The notes beneath the pieces were generated by a model that was not told the DNA's origin, did no database searches, and worked only from the letters and a program-made list of their open reading frames with translations. Below, piece after piece: positions 1 to 10,735 of a DNA stretch of 64,000 nucleotides. Each line of letters begins with the position of its first letter. The first letter of the stretch is position 1. The stretch lies in contig NC_012995.1 of the NCBI RefSeq assembly GCF_000026365.1, positions 1,180,501 to 1,244,500 of the forward strand. The letters run 5' to 3'. The position numbers and the translations under genes are program-made. The stretch is from Zygosaccharomyces rouxii. Taxonomy: Eukaryota > Ascomycota > Saccharomycetes > Saccharomycetales > Saccharomycetaceae.

Positions 1-189
1 GTGCCCAGAAAAGGAACTTAGACCTTTTGATCTCTTGGTGAGTAAAACTCTTAGTTCTCCACGTTGACCCACAAAGAGTACTGTCAGTACTGCAGATCGC
101 CTATATGGAGGCCATGACGAAGATAAAGGTAGTAGATTGGGGTATCGAAACTGACGCAGATTATCCAGCAATCTGCTAGCCTTGAACAT
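1..189 (-). CDS. PCD1: Peroxisomal nudix pyrophosphatase, 5' end only (cut by left edge)
   Basis: The minus strand from an ATG at 189 stays open for 63 codons to the window edge. The peptide contains RRSAVLTVLFVG followed by GELRVLLTKRSKGLSSFSG, which is the entry to a nudix fold as found in yeast Pcd1, a coenzyme A diphosphatase of peroxisomes. The nudix box itself would lie beyond the edge, so catalytic residues cannot be checked. Its place, upstream in tandem with a YLR152C-type gene and ACS2 on the same strand, repeats the S. cerevisiae order YLR151C-YLR152C-YLR153C. The N-terminal 25 residues are variable and mildly basic. Confidence 0.87.
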   Translation of the reverse strand, partial: MFKASRLLDNLRQFRYPNLLPLSSSWPPYRRSAVLTVLFVGQRGELRVLLTKRSKGLSSFSGH

Positions 190-380
190 ACTTTAGCACC
201 AAAAGGGAATCACAAATATGCTATATTGTCAAAGACTTTCGAAGCATAGAGACTTCACAGATTTTCTTTCTCAAAACCTTCTTTTTTTTTTTTTTTTCGA
301 TTTTTAACAATCCGGGGTAGGAAAAATAATTTATGTTAACAATTGAATCACTACTAGTATTAATAAAGATAAGCACCAAC

Positions 381-2000
381 TTAGTAGTTTAGGTCTTTCT
401 TCAAAGTGTATGTGATGACGAATGGTACTGTTATGAACAATACCGCATATTGCATCATAAAGAAGACGGATAGACAATCCATTTGGATATGCGAACCTTG
501 TATTGGCGTGTAGAATGCTGTGAAGTAGACCTGTGCAGTCGCACTGGGCATCGACCAGGTAAGTATCATGACAAATTTACCAATTGGCGTATCTATCCAG
601 TGTAGATCGTAGACCTTGTTTGCCCAGGCGACACCAACAATTGGTATAACCATTAATCTTAAGACTGTCATGGCAATGGCGACCCTTAAGATACCTGGTG
701 GTAATTTCTTTACTTGTAGCCTTGCAAGGGTCCCTCCCAATAATAAAAGCCCTAGGGGAACACATGCATTGCCAATGTATGATGTGAAATCCATAAGGAA
801 GTTGAGTACAGGTTCGCCATCGGGGGCATTATGAACATGGACGTTTGTATGCCCAAATAGTGCCTTAACCCACGGGATCATAGAAACGATAATCCCTAAC
901 GAAGCTCCCAAAGATGCAGGCCTAATAAAGTTGATTAGAAAATAGGCCAACCAACTTAATTTGTACTTTTTTAGGAATCTCTGAAGTTTATTACCATCAC
1001 TACCGCCAGCACTAGTCGTCGACGTAGTAGGAGAAGTGGTTGCCATTTTTTCAGATTGATGATCTGTAGATCTGCGGCCAATTGCAAAATTCTTGTTACC
1101 CAACTCTTCGGTTATCGTTAATGGTCTTGAAAGATCCAGTTCTCCATCTCTTATTTGATCTACCGCGCTGTACTCATTAATCACATCATTCATAGAAGAT
1201 CTTCTACTCTTGTGCCTATTAAGATGATTCCCACTATGCAATTCTGTATCCACTGTTCTGGTCTTATAAACTTTGAGTGAAGGAGACTCTTCTTTCACAT
1301 GAGCAGTTTGCAATGACGGTAATCGCCGCCGGGTCCATGCAGATGGACCTTGAGGGAGTGAAGTGGAATTCTGATCTTCTTCAACAGAATTTACACTGGC
1401 CATTTCATACTCTTCTTGACTTCTAACCTTCGAATCCATGACAGTTTCGTTAGAATCATCTTCCTCGAAATTCTCCTCATCCCAGCTCTGCCTAAAGTCC
1501 AATCCTACAATTCTCCACATACCAAAGTTCATCATACAAAAGCTTTGGCACATAAGATATATACAACAGTAAGCAACACCCTTGTCCACTGATGATGGTG
1601 CAAATACTTTACCGTTTGTCATACTCTGTACATATGCAATAGGTAAATCAGAAATATTGGGAAAGAACCCTGCGAAAAGCAGCCCCCAAGACCATTGTCT
1701 AGGTACTTTTAGTACATATTTAGTGGCTAGAGCACAGATTGTCCCTAATGCAAACAGTATAAGGGCAGATAATGCAATAGCACCGACTTCCTTGATATCT
1801 TCATCTGAAATATTACTGACAATCTTGTTAAAAGTTAGACATGGTAAAATCGCATTAACGACCATATTAGAAACACCTCTGGCGATCTCCATCGTTACAA
1901 TATTGTATCTTGCCAGTAGAAATCCGACACCCATGATAGTATATATCTTGAGGATCGGTTTTAAGGCGATATAAATAGCCGCACCCAAGTCAATAGACAT
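381..2000 (-). CDS. YLR152C: Auxin-efflux-carrier-family membrane transporter (YLR152C type)
   Basis: 539 residues. Two blocks of hydrophobic helices, roughly residues 5-165 and 355-535, flank a long hydrophilic acidic and Ser-rich loop at about 170-345. This is the layout of the fungal PIN-like auxin efflux carrier (AEC) proteins, whose S. cerevisiae members are Ecm3, YNL095C and YLR152C. The N-terminal half has conserved Pro/Asn residues of the family (NAILPCLTFNKIV). Position between PCD1 and ACS2 points to the YLR152C ortholog rather than Ecm3. Substrate and membrane are not known for this subgroup; ER or plasma membrane is possible. The ATG at 2000 is the only early start. Confidence 0.85.
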   Translation of the reverse strand: MSIDLGAAIYIALKPILKIYTIMGVGFLLARYNIVTMEIARGVSNMVVNAILPCLTFNKIVSNISDEDIKEVGAIALSALILFALGTICALATKYVLKVPRQWSWGLLFAGFFPNISDLPIAYVQSMTNGKVFAPSSVDKGVAYCCIYLMCQSFCMMNFGMWRIVGLDFRQSWDEENFEEDDSNETVMDSKVRSQEEYEMASVNSVEEDQNSTSLPQGPSAWTRRRLPSLQTAHVKEESPSLKVYKTRTVDTELHSGNHLNRHKSRRSSMNDVINEYSAVDQIRDGELDLSRPLTITEELGNKNFAIGRRSTDHQSEKMATTSPTTSTTSAGGSDGNKLQRFLKKYKLSWLAYFLINFIRPASLGASLGIIVSMIPWVKALFGHTNVHVHNAPDGEPVLNFLMDFTSYIGNACVPLGLLLLGGTLARLQVKKLPPGILRVAIAMTVLRLMVIPIVGVAWANKVYDLHWIDTPIGKFVMILTWSMPSATAQVYFTAFYTPIQGSHIQMDCLSVFFMMQYAVLFITVPFVITYTLKKDLNY

Positions 2001-2359
2001 TTTGAATCAACGAGGTTTTATAATAAATCAATCTAAATATTTAAACCATCTAAGCATTAGTGTTATGAGAAAGAAAGTGTGTCTTACGAATCTTTTAGTG
2101 TTGAAATCGCTTTCGGGTGTATGACTGCCAAGATCATTGTCAGCCGTACGGACCCCGCGCAACAATAAGAGGGTAGACAATATAATAATGAGCATAATAC
2201 AAGTGATGGTAACTGTAATACTGATATGTGCAGAGTGTCTATAAATGTGTACACCTACGAAATTTCACAGAAACAAAATGACTAGATTTTTCATCTTCTC
2301 GAATAAATGAAGTACAACAAAATATTACTTCAAAAAAAGTAGCAACACTACTTCATAAT
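2001..2359. other. Intergenic: promoter of the YLR152C-type gene and 3' side of ACS2
   Basis: 359 bp between two minus-strand genes. It holds the upstream region of the transporter and the ACS2 terminator. The stretch next to the ACS2 stop is AT-rich (about 2270-2355). I see no RNA gene or additional ORF. Confidence 0.6.
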
Positions 2360-4387
2360 TTATTTCTTCTTCTCAGCAAAATATTGTTCATCAACAGCTG
2401 CAATGATACCTGGAACGACTTCAGCGTTAGCCATAGTAGATAGATCACCCAGTTGATCAGCTTCATTAGATGCAACTTTTCTTAGGACTCTTCTCATGAT
2501 TTTACCGGATCTAGTCTTTGGCAGATCTTTAACCAAGATGACACATTTAGGAGCAGCAAATGGACCAATTTCACCTCTAACTTGGAGCACCAATTCACGA
2601 CGAACGTTAGCACTCGCATCACCTTGACTTGGAGTACCATCTTTCAATGCAACGAAGGCAATGACGGTTTGACCGGTCAATTCGTCAGGAATACCTACGA
2701 CAGCAGATTCAGAAACATTATCATGGTTGGTCAATGAAGCTTCAATTTCAGCAGTGGACAATCTGTGGCCAGAAACGTTAACCACATCATCAACTCTACC
2801 TCTGATCCAGTAGTAACCATCATGGTCTCTACCTGCACCATCACCTGTAAAGTAGTAACCAGGGTATGGTTGCAAGTAAGTCTCCTGGAAACGGTTGTGA
2901 TTTTGCCAAACTGATCTTGCCATAGATGGCCAAGATGATTTTACTGCCAAAACACCTTCCACGTCATTACCTTGTAATTCAACACCAGTGACTGGGTCAA
3001 TGATACAAGCATCAACACCAAAGAATGGAACTGTAGCGGAACCAGGTTTTGTTGGGACTGCACCTGCTAATGGAGCAATTAAATGAGAACCAGATTCGGT
3101 TTGCCACATGGTATCACAAACGACACAGTTGTTGTGACCAATTTTTTCGTTGTACCATTCCCAAAGATCTGGTGAAATTGGTTCACCGACTGATCCAAGA
3201 ACTCTTAGTGAAGATAGATCGTATTTTGGAATTTCAGCCTCACCTACACGCTTAATCAATCTCATGGCTGTTGGAGCCACGTAGAAATGAGTTGCCTTAT
3301 GACGCTGAATGATTCTCCAATATCTACCGTAATCAGGATAAGCTGGTGTTGATTCAAAGATGATTGATGCAGTACCTAGCGCTAATGGACCATAAAGAGC
3401 ATAAGTATGACCTGTAATCCAACCAACATCACCTGCTGTGAATAAGACATCTTCTGGATGGATGTCAAACACATATCTAGTGGTCATGGCTGCACCCAAT
3501 AGATAACCACCGGTTGAATGGACCACACCCTTTGGTGACCCGGTGGAACCTGAAGTGTACAAGAGGAATAATGGATCTTCAGCACTACAAGGAACTGGTG
3601 GAATGTAACCTCTTTGCTTAGCAGCTTCTTCGTGCCACCAGTAATCTCTGCCAGGTGTCATTGGGATCCCTTCAGCACCTGTCCTTTGGAAGACAAGAAT
3701 ATGAGAAACTTGAGAAATTCCATTTAAACCTTCATCGACAATTTTCTTTGTATGAACGGTTTTGCTACCTCTTTTACCTTGATCACAAGTAATAACAACT
3801 TTACAACCTGCGTCTACAACACGATCCTTCAAGGAACCTGCTGAAAAACCTGCAAAAACAACAGAATGAATTGCACCTAATCTGGCAACGGCCAACATTG
3901 CAACAACAGCTTCAGGAATCATTGGTAGATAAACTGCGACGGTATCACCTTTTCTAACCCCCCAGCTGTGAAGAACACCAGCAACTTGAGAAACTTGTCT
4001 CAAAAGCTCACCGAATGTAACAACCCTGTTGTCTGCTTCTTCATCCGCTTCGTAGATCAATGCTGGTTTATCAGGATTGGCAAAAGCATGTCTATCAACA
4101 CAGTTGTAAGCAGCATTCAACTCACCGTTTAAAAACCAAGTAGTATCACCATTTTCCAATGAACCAAACTTCGTCTTTGTAAATGGTTTATCCCAATGTA
4201 ACAATTCTTGAGCCTTGGTACCGAAAAAGGTTTCTGGATCTTCCACAGATTGCTTGTACATCTCTTGGTACTGCTTCATATCCTTGACATAACCCAATCC
4301 TGGTTGTGATTTGTAGAAATGCTCAGGTGCATGACGAGCTACTACATTCTGTGCCTCATGAACGGTCTTATGTTCCTTAGTTGTCAT
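2360..4387 (-). CDS. ACS2: Acetyl-CoA synthetase, nucleocytosolic
   Basis: 675 residues from the ATG at 4387; the frame continues upstream only to a TTG. The protein is an ANL-superfamily adenylate-forming enzyme that makes acetyl-CoA from acetate, ATP and CoA. The A3 motif [15 protein letters not shown] is at about residues 280-295, the A8 hinge [18 protein letters not shown] lies near residue 540, and the acetylation-site motif [13 protein letters not shown] near 625 carries the catalytic lysine. Length is close to S. cerevisiae Acs2 (683), and the N-terminus [12 protein letters not shown] resembles Acs2 rather than Acs1. Acs2 supplies acetyl-CoA for lipid synthesis and histone acetylation on glucose. 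It follows PCD1 and the YLR152C gene in conserved order; SEC7 upstream is a synteny change. Confidence 0.97.
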   Translation of the reverse strand: MTTKEHKTVHEAQNVVARHAPEHFYKSQPGLGYVKDMKQYQEMYKQSVEDPETFFGTKAQELLHWDKPFTKTKFGSLENGDTTWFLNGELNAAYNCVDRHAFANPDKPALIYEADEEADNRVVTFGELLRQVSQVAGVLHSWGVRKGDTVAVYLPMIPEAVVAMLAVARLGAIHSVVFAGFSAGSLKDRVVDAGCKVVITCDQGKRGSKTVHTKKIVDEGLNGISQVSHILVFQRTGAEGIPMTPGRDYWWHEEAAKQRGYIPPVPCSAEDPLFLLYTSGSTGSPKGVVHSTGGYLLGAAMTTRYVFDIHPEDVLFTAGDVGWITGHTYALYGPLALGTASIIFESTPAYPDYGRYWRIIQRHKATHFYVAPTAMRLIKRVGEAEIPKYDLSSLRVLGSVGEPISPDLWEWYNEKIGHNNCVVCDTMWQTESGSHLIAPLAGAVPTKPGSATVPFFGVDACIIDPVTGVELQGNDVEGVLAVKSSWPSMARSVWQNHNRFQETYLQPYPGYYFTGDGAGRDHDGYYWIRGRVDDVVNVSGHRLSTAEIEASLTNHDNVSESAVVGIPDELTGQTVIAFVALKDGTPSQGDASANVRRELVLQVRGEIGPFAAPKCVILVKDLPKTRSGKIMRRVLRKVASNEADQLGDLSTMANAEVVPGIIAAVDEQYFAEKKK

Positions 4388-4942
4388 TGTTAAACTCAAT
4401 TGAAGATTTTACAATGAGATCTTCAGTCAATTGCAACAGTAATACGTTTTCTTAACTGTTGTTGTTCTTATTTAAAGTGTATGTCATTAGGCTGAGTGTG
4501 AGTCTTCTGCCCGATTTTTTCCCTTCGACCCACGGGTCAAATTTTTTTTAAGAGCTCGAAAAACGCGACGCCTTCTGAAAATACCGAGACGAAAATGAAA
4601 AAGAAAAAAAATTATAGGGGAAAATGGACCAATGGAATCCTCCATGCGGCCAAAAATAGCCGCTGATACTATAAGTAACTGTAACTGTAAGCTGTAGAGT
4701 GTAGGATGTATCGGATCTCGCTTTGGTTTACCGCTTTACCGTATTCCTTGCTGTAGGCGGCTCGTTTAGTTCTATGACAAAATTGTTGGAGTTGTTGGAT
4801 TGACGTCCGGAGTGATGCGAATCGAAAAAGGCATGCGCAGAACTCGGCGGTTAGGCACGCAATTATTAGCACACCATTTTAAAATGAAATATATATGTAT
4901 GTATATATACAGTTTACAACATTACTTAGTGAAACTCAAGAA
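4388..4942. promoter_or_regulatory. ACS2 upstream region with a GACCC-AC-GGGTC palindrome
   Basis: 555 bp between the ACS2 start and the SEC7 stop. A perfect inverted repeat of GACCC with a 2-nt spacer lies at 4527-4538, about 140 bp before the ACS2 ATG, flanked by T/A-rich runs. The factor is not identified. A short alternating TA stretch occurs near 4890-4910. No gene is visible. Confidence 0.4.
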
Positions 4943-7900
4943 TTATGAGTTTGTATTTAAATACAGTTCACCAACTCTGGACAAAAAGATCTTGACGGCT
5001 TTCCGTAAATCGGCAGGAACGCTTTTGTCCAAAATTGACATGACGAGACTGTACATTCCCGGACAGTACTCCTTGAAATCATCGTCGTCAAATTCGTAAT
5101 AACCTTGTAAAATTTCAACAATAACTGGTCTCCACGAATTGATGCTACGCTCCATAGTACGATCATCTAATAGCACGTAACCTTCCATTACGGCAGTACA
5201 GATACCGATAAGTCTTTGTGAAAGTTGTGGCTTCTTCTGTTCATCGTTCAAGTACAGCTTGAAAAGAATATTGATCAATACAGCTGCAGCACTTGTTTCT
5301 TGTTTCAAAAGGTTTGGTATCTTATCAACGACACGAGCTTCGACCAATCTAGTGCGCAATTGGTAATCTTCGTTGAAATCACGGGCAAATTCATAGGATT
5401 TTTCTAATAGTACAGTAATTCCAATAGCTTGATCATGGGGCATACTACGAGCAAACTCTTCGTTTTCAAATAATTCACTCAATAGTTCGATCATTAACAA
5501 GTGCAGAACACATTTAACCACAATTGAATTTTTAACGGTTATTCTACGACGCAAATCCTCGCTGCTCTTTGTGTGAACCAATCTTTTAGATGGTTTAGTG
5601 TTAGTAGCTGCATTTTGTATGCTACTAGGGGTAGGCGCCCTATTGAATTGAGGTGAGTTCAGATTTTTTGCAGCAGAAGCGATTTCACTACCTTCAGTTA
5701 CCATGTCGTTACCTACATCCTCACTACATTCCTCTTCGTGAGCACGTTGTACAGTTTCTCCAATATTACCATTAGTGTCGTTACCATTAGTACCTACCTG
5801 TGGGCCCTCGTTTGTGCTATTGTTATTGTTATCGTTATTACTGTTGTTCATGTCGTTACCATGCGAAGCACGGGGATGATGAGAGACTGATTTACGTCTA
5901 CCTTGGTGCATAGGATCATACTCAAATAACTCCGTAGCAGTGGTCAACTCAAATAACCTGTCAAAGACTCCCCCGATGTCTTGCCAATGGTTAGCATCGA
6001 ATTTTGTCACATTCTGTAAAATGAGCTGTTGTAGACATGATCTACCAATTCTAGCAATCGTATCGTTTTCCTGGCATATACAGGAAACTAAGAGACCTAG
6101 GAAACCATCTAACATTTTATTCAAGGATTTGAAATAATGGGTAAAGAGGGCAATTAGATTCCTTAGAGCTTGGATTAATGTGGTAGACAACCAAACAGTC
6201 AAGTCGTCATGACTGTTAAACTGGTTGACTTCCCAATGCTTGGAAAGAACTCCAAAGATTGGGAACAACAATTTGGTACAGATTTTTTCCCAAAATAGAT
6301 CGTCGAATTCGTTACCGTAGGCTACTAATGCATCAAACATGTAGTTCAGAGCACGAGATCTTATTTCTAAATCATCGGCAGTCATGATTGTATCATTAAA
6401 GGAAAATAGCATGGGGAACCAAATGTTTTGGAAAATGTCCTTACCTCTCAAAATAGTTTCATAATGTGTACGTTTCTCTTCATCTGAACCTTTGTAGAAA
6501 CACATATCTGCAATCTTTTGTGTCATTCTCCTTAATCCTTCCAAAGAATGCAATGACAATTTTTGAGATCTATGGTTCTTCGTAATTTCTCTAAAGACTG
6601 AAACCAATTCACCAAATGCATCATCTTGACAAAAGACACTTTCAAAATGGTTGGTAACAATATCGTTAGTCACTAACATATAAGTTTTGTAGATGATTGA
6701 TTCCTGTGGAGATTTTGCAGTGTATTGAAGTGACTCCAAAATTGGTTTCCAACCAGATTTAATTTTACTCGATTTGGTCAAAATAAAATTACGGAAGCAT
6801 TCAATAATCATCTCCTGTACATCAGTACTACTTGTGTTTTGAATGATATACTCAAAAGGCTTTAGGAAATCATGCTGGAACTCAAACCCAGATAGTTCTT
6901 CTAGGTTTAGGAAACGCATCGAAAGTTGGCGCAATGAGTCCACAGCGAAGAAAACAACGGCAAGGTTTGGATTGGTGGCTATCTTGTTAAACGCAGTACC
7001 CATTACAGCCCATATTGGTGTCCATTCGACCTTGATACGATCCATGTTATAGTAGCAGACGTCGACCATCTTTTGCAAAGAAAACATTCTGGGGGTAGAA
7101 GCATCTTGAGAAGATTCGATTTCCTCCAGGGAAACATCAGTCAAAGCCTTAATGAAATCGACGATCGCATTACCGGAAAGATTAGAACTGCGAGTAAAGA
7201 CGTGATCCATCAAAACAACCAATTCGCTAGAAGAGATGAATTTCGAGATCTCAGGGGATAAAGTTTGATTATAATGCTTTTCCTGTGCCAGTTCAAGGGG
7301 TGTAGCCCTTCTAGTCCATTTATCAAGAAATGACGTAGAGTTTGATCTCGTAGAGTCGAAAGATACCTTTTGAGTAGCTACTCTTGCTTGTGTCACATCT
7401 GGAACGCTTTCTCTATCAATCCCTTTGGAGATCAATTGTAACCTCTCGACTTGAGAAATCACCAAAAGAACATCTTTCCACGATTCTTTAAAGAAAGTAC
7501 CTTCAGAAAGGGCAACCTCTAAAACGACAATGATAGCATTGACATTCTTTATCTTAATTTCATTCAAATTATGCAGGTTACAGAATTGTACCAATGCTCC
7601 GATAAATGATTTCTTGGCATATTCGATACCAAATGAGGCAGAAATTTTAATGGAAATCTTTAGGCCTTCTAAACACTTGTTGGTAGTATCCAGATCATCG
7701 TACTCTTTGAATGGAGGAGTTAGAGCTGCAAGGAATGACATCCAAAGTGTCTCAAACACAGATTTCACATGTTCTACATGAGAAGCTGCGTAAAAGATAT
7801 CAGTTCCACCTTTACTTCTGGATTTGTTTAAATTCTTGAAGACAAGCTCTGTTTTGGAAGACATTTCCTTAGATACTTGCATGTAAGCTTCTCTAACCAA

Positions 7901-10735
7901 ATCCCTACTGCTGAAAAAGCTGAAGGCAGATTGTTGTTGTTGTTGCTGGTGAATTAGGTTACCATCATCAGCCAACATGGCTTGGTGTTGTTCAGAAAGC
8001 AATTTGATTTCGTTATTAGCAATTTCATTGTACAGATTTACCATGAATTCTTTTGGTAGATCATTGCCATTGTCAATACCCGTATTATTCTCCAAAAACT
8101 CTTGCAAAGTCATTTTGTTTTTGATTTGAGAAGAGTGAAGGTCTGTATTCAACATAATGATGGAATATGACAAGACATAAGCAGTGTCAGCTTTAGAGAA
8201 GACACCGGGGTTTTGGTCAACATATCTTTCTGCGAACTTCAACATGAATCTATCAATCTTTTGACCTTCACCTGGTAGTCTAAATTTTTGTAAGAAGTTT
8301 CTGATGGCGTCCACAATCGAAAGACCAGTAAAATCAAATGCATCGACAAAGGCATGCATGGTCTCAATGTTCTTATCCTCACCTTCACCTAGAAAATCAC
8401 CCACAGTGGCTAAATTCAAATCATCAGTAGATAAAAGCCATTTAGCGATAGATTCTGGAGAATCATCTTTGATGAACTTCTTGTTGATCAACTCTGGAAT
8501 GGCTCTCTTTGGCTTGTAGTTGAAGAGTCTCACACAGGCAGTTAATTCTGTCTTTTGCTGTTTTAAACTTTCGAACTGAGACGGATCGTCCACATCCTGG
8601 CTTGCCATAGATTCGCTCTCATCACCATTCATGCTACTCAAACTGGCATTTGAACTGTTTAATTCTGAGTCCTTGCGTTTACCAGGTTGTAAAGATACAC
8701 CAGATCCGGAACGGCGGGAACGAGTACTTGCAGAACCATTGTTGTTCACGCTTAAAGATGGGTTGAGAGAACGATGAGCCCAAGAACTTAAAGATCTTAA
8801 GACAGATACAATACAGCTCAAAGAAGTCATTTTTAGGGCAAACTCGACCGGGAAGGGCAACGTAGATTGGTTAGACTCGAAGCTGGACGATAAATTGGAT
8901 GTTGATAACAATGGTACTTGATTTACGTTGTAAGTGGCTAAGGGCATAAATGCTTGTTCCGCATAATAGACCTTCTGAGTTGGTGTGATTTCTACCCTTG
9001 TAAGAGCTAGTCGCGTCAAATAGTCAACCATCATTTCCATGATATTTGGCATGCCTTGATTACAATCATAGTTGAGGTAAAACTCTATCAAAGTTCTTGG
9101 ATCATTACAAAGCCTTTGGATGACACTCAAAAAGTATCTCTTTTGATGTGGAGTGGATGTCTTTAGATCGGAGATGGGGAAGTAGATCTCAGTGAGGAAG
9201 ACGGGTATCTCTCTTTTGAATTCGGCTCTTAGATTTGAAATCATCAACCACATAATTTCTAAAGTTACTTCAAATACTGGCGCTATGGATGAAGCGGCAT
9301 TTCTCGAAAGTGTTAAACACAGATATTGCCTCATAGAATCTAATAAAGTAATGCGTTCTTTGCCCGGTATATACGCTGTTCGAGACAAAAAGATATCGAT
9401 ATGGTCTTTAATGATAGAATGGATGATGTGCAATGAAAGAAGCTTGGATCTAACTGCATGAGATCTCATATCCAACTCTGTTTCTAGTGGTTTCGCAGAT
9501 ATTTTTGACATGGCCCTGAAAACTAAGAATCCGTCCTTGATCAAAAGTTCTTGAATATTTTGTCCTTCTGCCTCATCTAGGGCTCCCGGCTTAGAAGTAT
9601 CCTCCATGACCTGTTCGTCATCTTCATTGAGCACGTCCATATTTTGTAAAGTTAAAGGAGCATGTTGCACTGAAGAATCATTATCGTCCACTTCCGTTAA
9701 TTCCACCGCAGGGGTGGCCGGAAGTTGACTTAGATCAATTCTATCAAATACTGTACCAACGATTTGAGTTAGAGTTGCTTGTGCAATACCTTGATTTGAT
9801 GAATTTAATGAAAAGATAAAAATATTGTAGATGGTTCTAATCGCCTTTAACAATGATGCACCATGGCATAAAGATGAAGAAGGATCTTCCGTTAGAATAC
9901 AATTGGAGAGAGCTCTTACAATTTGTAGTTCTACTCTTTCATCGGTACCCTCACCTTGGAAACAATCTGATATGGTATCGATAGAAGCGTCGATTAGTCT
10001 TTGCTTTGGTGGAGGTGTAATTCCTGATGCAGCAGCATCTTCCGGCGTTTGGTCATTAGATGCCATAGAGTCAGGTGGATTTACCAAAATTTCTTCATCT
10101 AACGCTCTAAATGAAAAAAGTTTAGAAAGACAATCCAGCGCCCTCAATTGAATACGTATTGAGTTAGTTCTACAACAGGAACGAAGAGCTTCAAAAATCG
10201 TGATAGAATCTAAGATATAAGCTCCTTGAATGCTAATTTCCTGTAGTTTTTCCCATGATCTCTCGCAAATCTTTTGGACATTTGGGTATTTTTTAACATC
10301 TTTATCCTCTAAAATTACTTTCAAAGTTTCTTTAACAAGACCAATAGTTGATTTTGCATTAGATCCGCCGACAAAATTCCTTACTGTTCGAGCATCAACT
10401 TCCTCTGTATTTTCACCTTTCTGCTCTGAAGGTCCTAATTCTTCTGGTTTTTTCGTTTCTGGTTCCTCTGGTTCCTCTGGTTTCTGTTGCTTGCTCTGTT
10501 GTTTTTCTGGTTCTGACTCGGCAGCCTCTTTAGGTTTTTCTATTCCGTTTATTTCTGAATTATGCTCCGGTTCTAACTTTGATTCCTTAGTCTCTTCTTG
10601 TTCCACTTGTTGGCTCGAATCCTTAGGACCAGATTCATCTCTTGATTCTATTGAAAGCGAAACTGTTGACGCTGGCCCAATTGAGGTTACGGTTGCTTGA
10701 TTTGAATCACCAGCAGCCAATTCGTGATCCGACAT
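4943..10735 (-). CDS. SEC7: ARF guanine-nucleotide exchange factor of the trans-Golgi
   Basis: 1930 residues (S. cerevisiae Sec7 2009). The first 115 residues are E/P/K-rich and low complexity. DCB and HUS homology regions follow to about residue 650. The Sec7 catalytic domain is at about 730-930; its glutamic finger loop FRLPGEGQ near residue 822 carries the Glu that expels GDP from Arf1. HDS repeats fill the C-terminal half. A short poly-Q run sits near residue 945 and an N-rich segment near 1615-1640. Sec7 activates Arf1/Arf2 at the trans-Golgi for vesicle budding. It keeps the YDR170-173 neighbourhood with HSP42, SUP35 and ARG82, but URC1 and a tRNA are inserted between SEC7 and HSP42 compared with S. 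cerevisiae. Confidence 0.97.
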   Translation of the reverse strand: MSDHELAAGDSNQATVTSIGPASTVSLSIESRDESGPKDSSQQVEQEETKESKLEPEHNSEINGIEKPKEAAESEPEKQQSKQQKPEEPEEPETKKPEELGPSEQKGENTEEVDARTVRNFVGGSNAKSTIGLVKETLKVILEDKDVKKYPNVQKICERSWEKLQEISIQGAYILDSITIFEALRSCCRTNSIRIQLRALDCLSKLFSFRALDEEILVNPPDSMASNDQTPEDAAASGITPPPKQRLIDASIDTISDCFQGEGTDERVELQIVRALSNCILTEDPSSSLCHGASLLKAIRTIYNIFIFSLNSSNQGIAQATLTQIVGTVFDRIDLSQLPATPAVELTEVDDNDSSVQHAPLTLQNMDVLNEDDEQVMEDTSKPGALDEAEGQNIQELLIKDGFLVFRAMSKISAKPLETELDMRSHAVRSKLLSLHIIHSIIKDHIDIFLSRTAYIPGKERITLLDSMRQYLCLTLSRNAASSIAPVFEVTLEIMWLMISNLRAEFKREIPVFLTEIYFPISDLKTSTPHQKRYFLSVIQRLCNDPRTLIEFYLNYDCNQGMPNIMEMMVDYLTRLALTRVEITPTQKVYYAEQAFMPLATYNVNQVPLLSTSNLSSSFESNQSTLPFPVEFALKMTSLSCIVSVLRSLSSWAHRSLNPSLSVNNNGSASTRSRRSGSGVSLQPGKRKDSELNSSNASLSSMNGDESESMASQDVDDPSQFESLKQQKTELTACVRLFNYKPKRAIPELINKKFIKDDSPESIAKWLLSTDDLNLATVGDFLGEGEDKNIETMHAFVDAFDFTGLSIVDAIRNFLQKFRLPGEGQKIDRFMLKFAERYVDQNPGVFSKADTAYVLSYSIIMLNTDLHSSQIKNKMTLQEFLENNTGIDNGNDLPKEFMVNLYNEIANNEIKLLSEQHQAMLADDGNLIHQQQQQQSAFSFFSSRDLVREAYMQVSKEMSSKTELVFKNLNKSRSKGGTDIFYAASHVEHVKSVFETLWMSFLAALTPPFKEYDDLDTTNKCLEGLKISIKISASFGIEYAKKSFIGALVQFCNLHNLNEIKIKNVNAIIVVLEVALSEGTFFKESWKDVLLVISQVERLQLISKGIDRESVPDVTQARVATQKVSFDSTRSNSTSFLDKWTRRATPLELAQEKHYNQTLSPEISKFISSSELVVLMDHVFTRSSNLSGNAIVDFIKALTDVSLEEIESSQDASTPRMFSLQKMVDVCYYNMDRIKVEWTPIWAVMGTAFNKIATNPNLAVVFFAVDSLRQLSMRFLNLEELSGFEFQHDFLKPFEYIIQNTSSTDVQEMIIECFRNFILTKSSKIKSGWKPILESLQYTAKSPQESIIYKTYMLVTNDIVTNHFESVFCQDDAFGELVSVFREITKNHRSQKLSLHSLEGLRRMTQKIADMCFYKGSDEEKRTHYETILRGKDIFQNIWFPMLFSFNDTIMTADDLEIRSRALNYMFDALVAYGNEFDDLFWEKICTKLLFPIFGVLSKHWEVNQFNSHDDLTVWLSTTLIQALRNLIALFTHYFKSLNKMLDGFLGLLVSCICQENDTIARIGRSCLQQLILQNVTKFDANHWQDIGGVFDRLFELTTATELFEYDPMHQGRRKSVSHHPRASHGNDMNNSNNDNNNNSTNEGPQVGTNGNDTNGNIGETVQRAHEEECSEDVGNDMVTEGSEIASAAKNLNSPQFNRAPTPSSIQNAATNTKPSKRLVHTKSSEDLRRRITVKNSIVVKCVLHLLMIELLSELFENEEFARSMPHDQAIGITVLLEKSYEFARDFNEDYQLRTRLVEARVVDKIPNLLKQETSAAAVLINILFKLYLNDEQKKPQLSQRLIGICTAVMEGYVLLDDRTMERSINSWRPVIVEILQGYYEFDDDDFKEYCPGMYSLVMSILDKSVPADLRKAVKIFLSRVGELYLNTNS

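Noticed and set aside
1582..1974. 130-codon plus-strand frame inside the YLR152C-type gene
   Set aside because: Antisense shadow of the membrane-helix coding region; no upstream promoter or family match.
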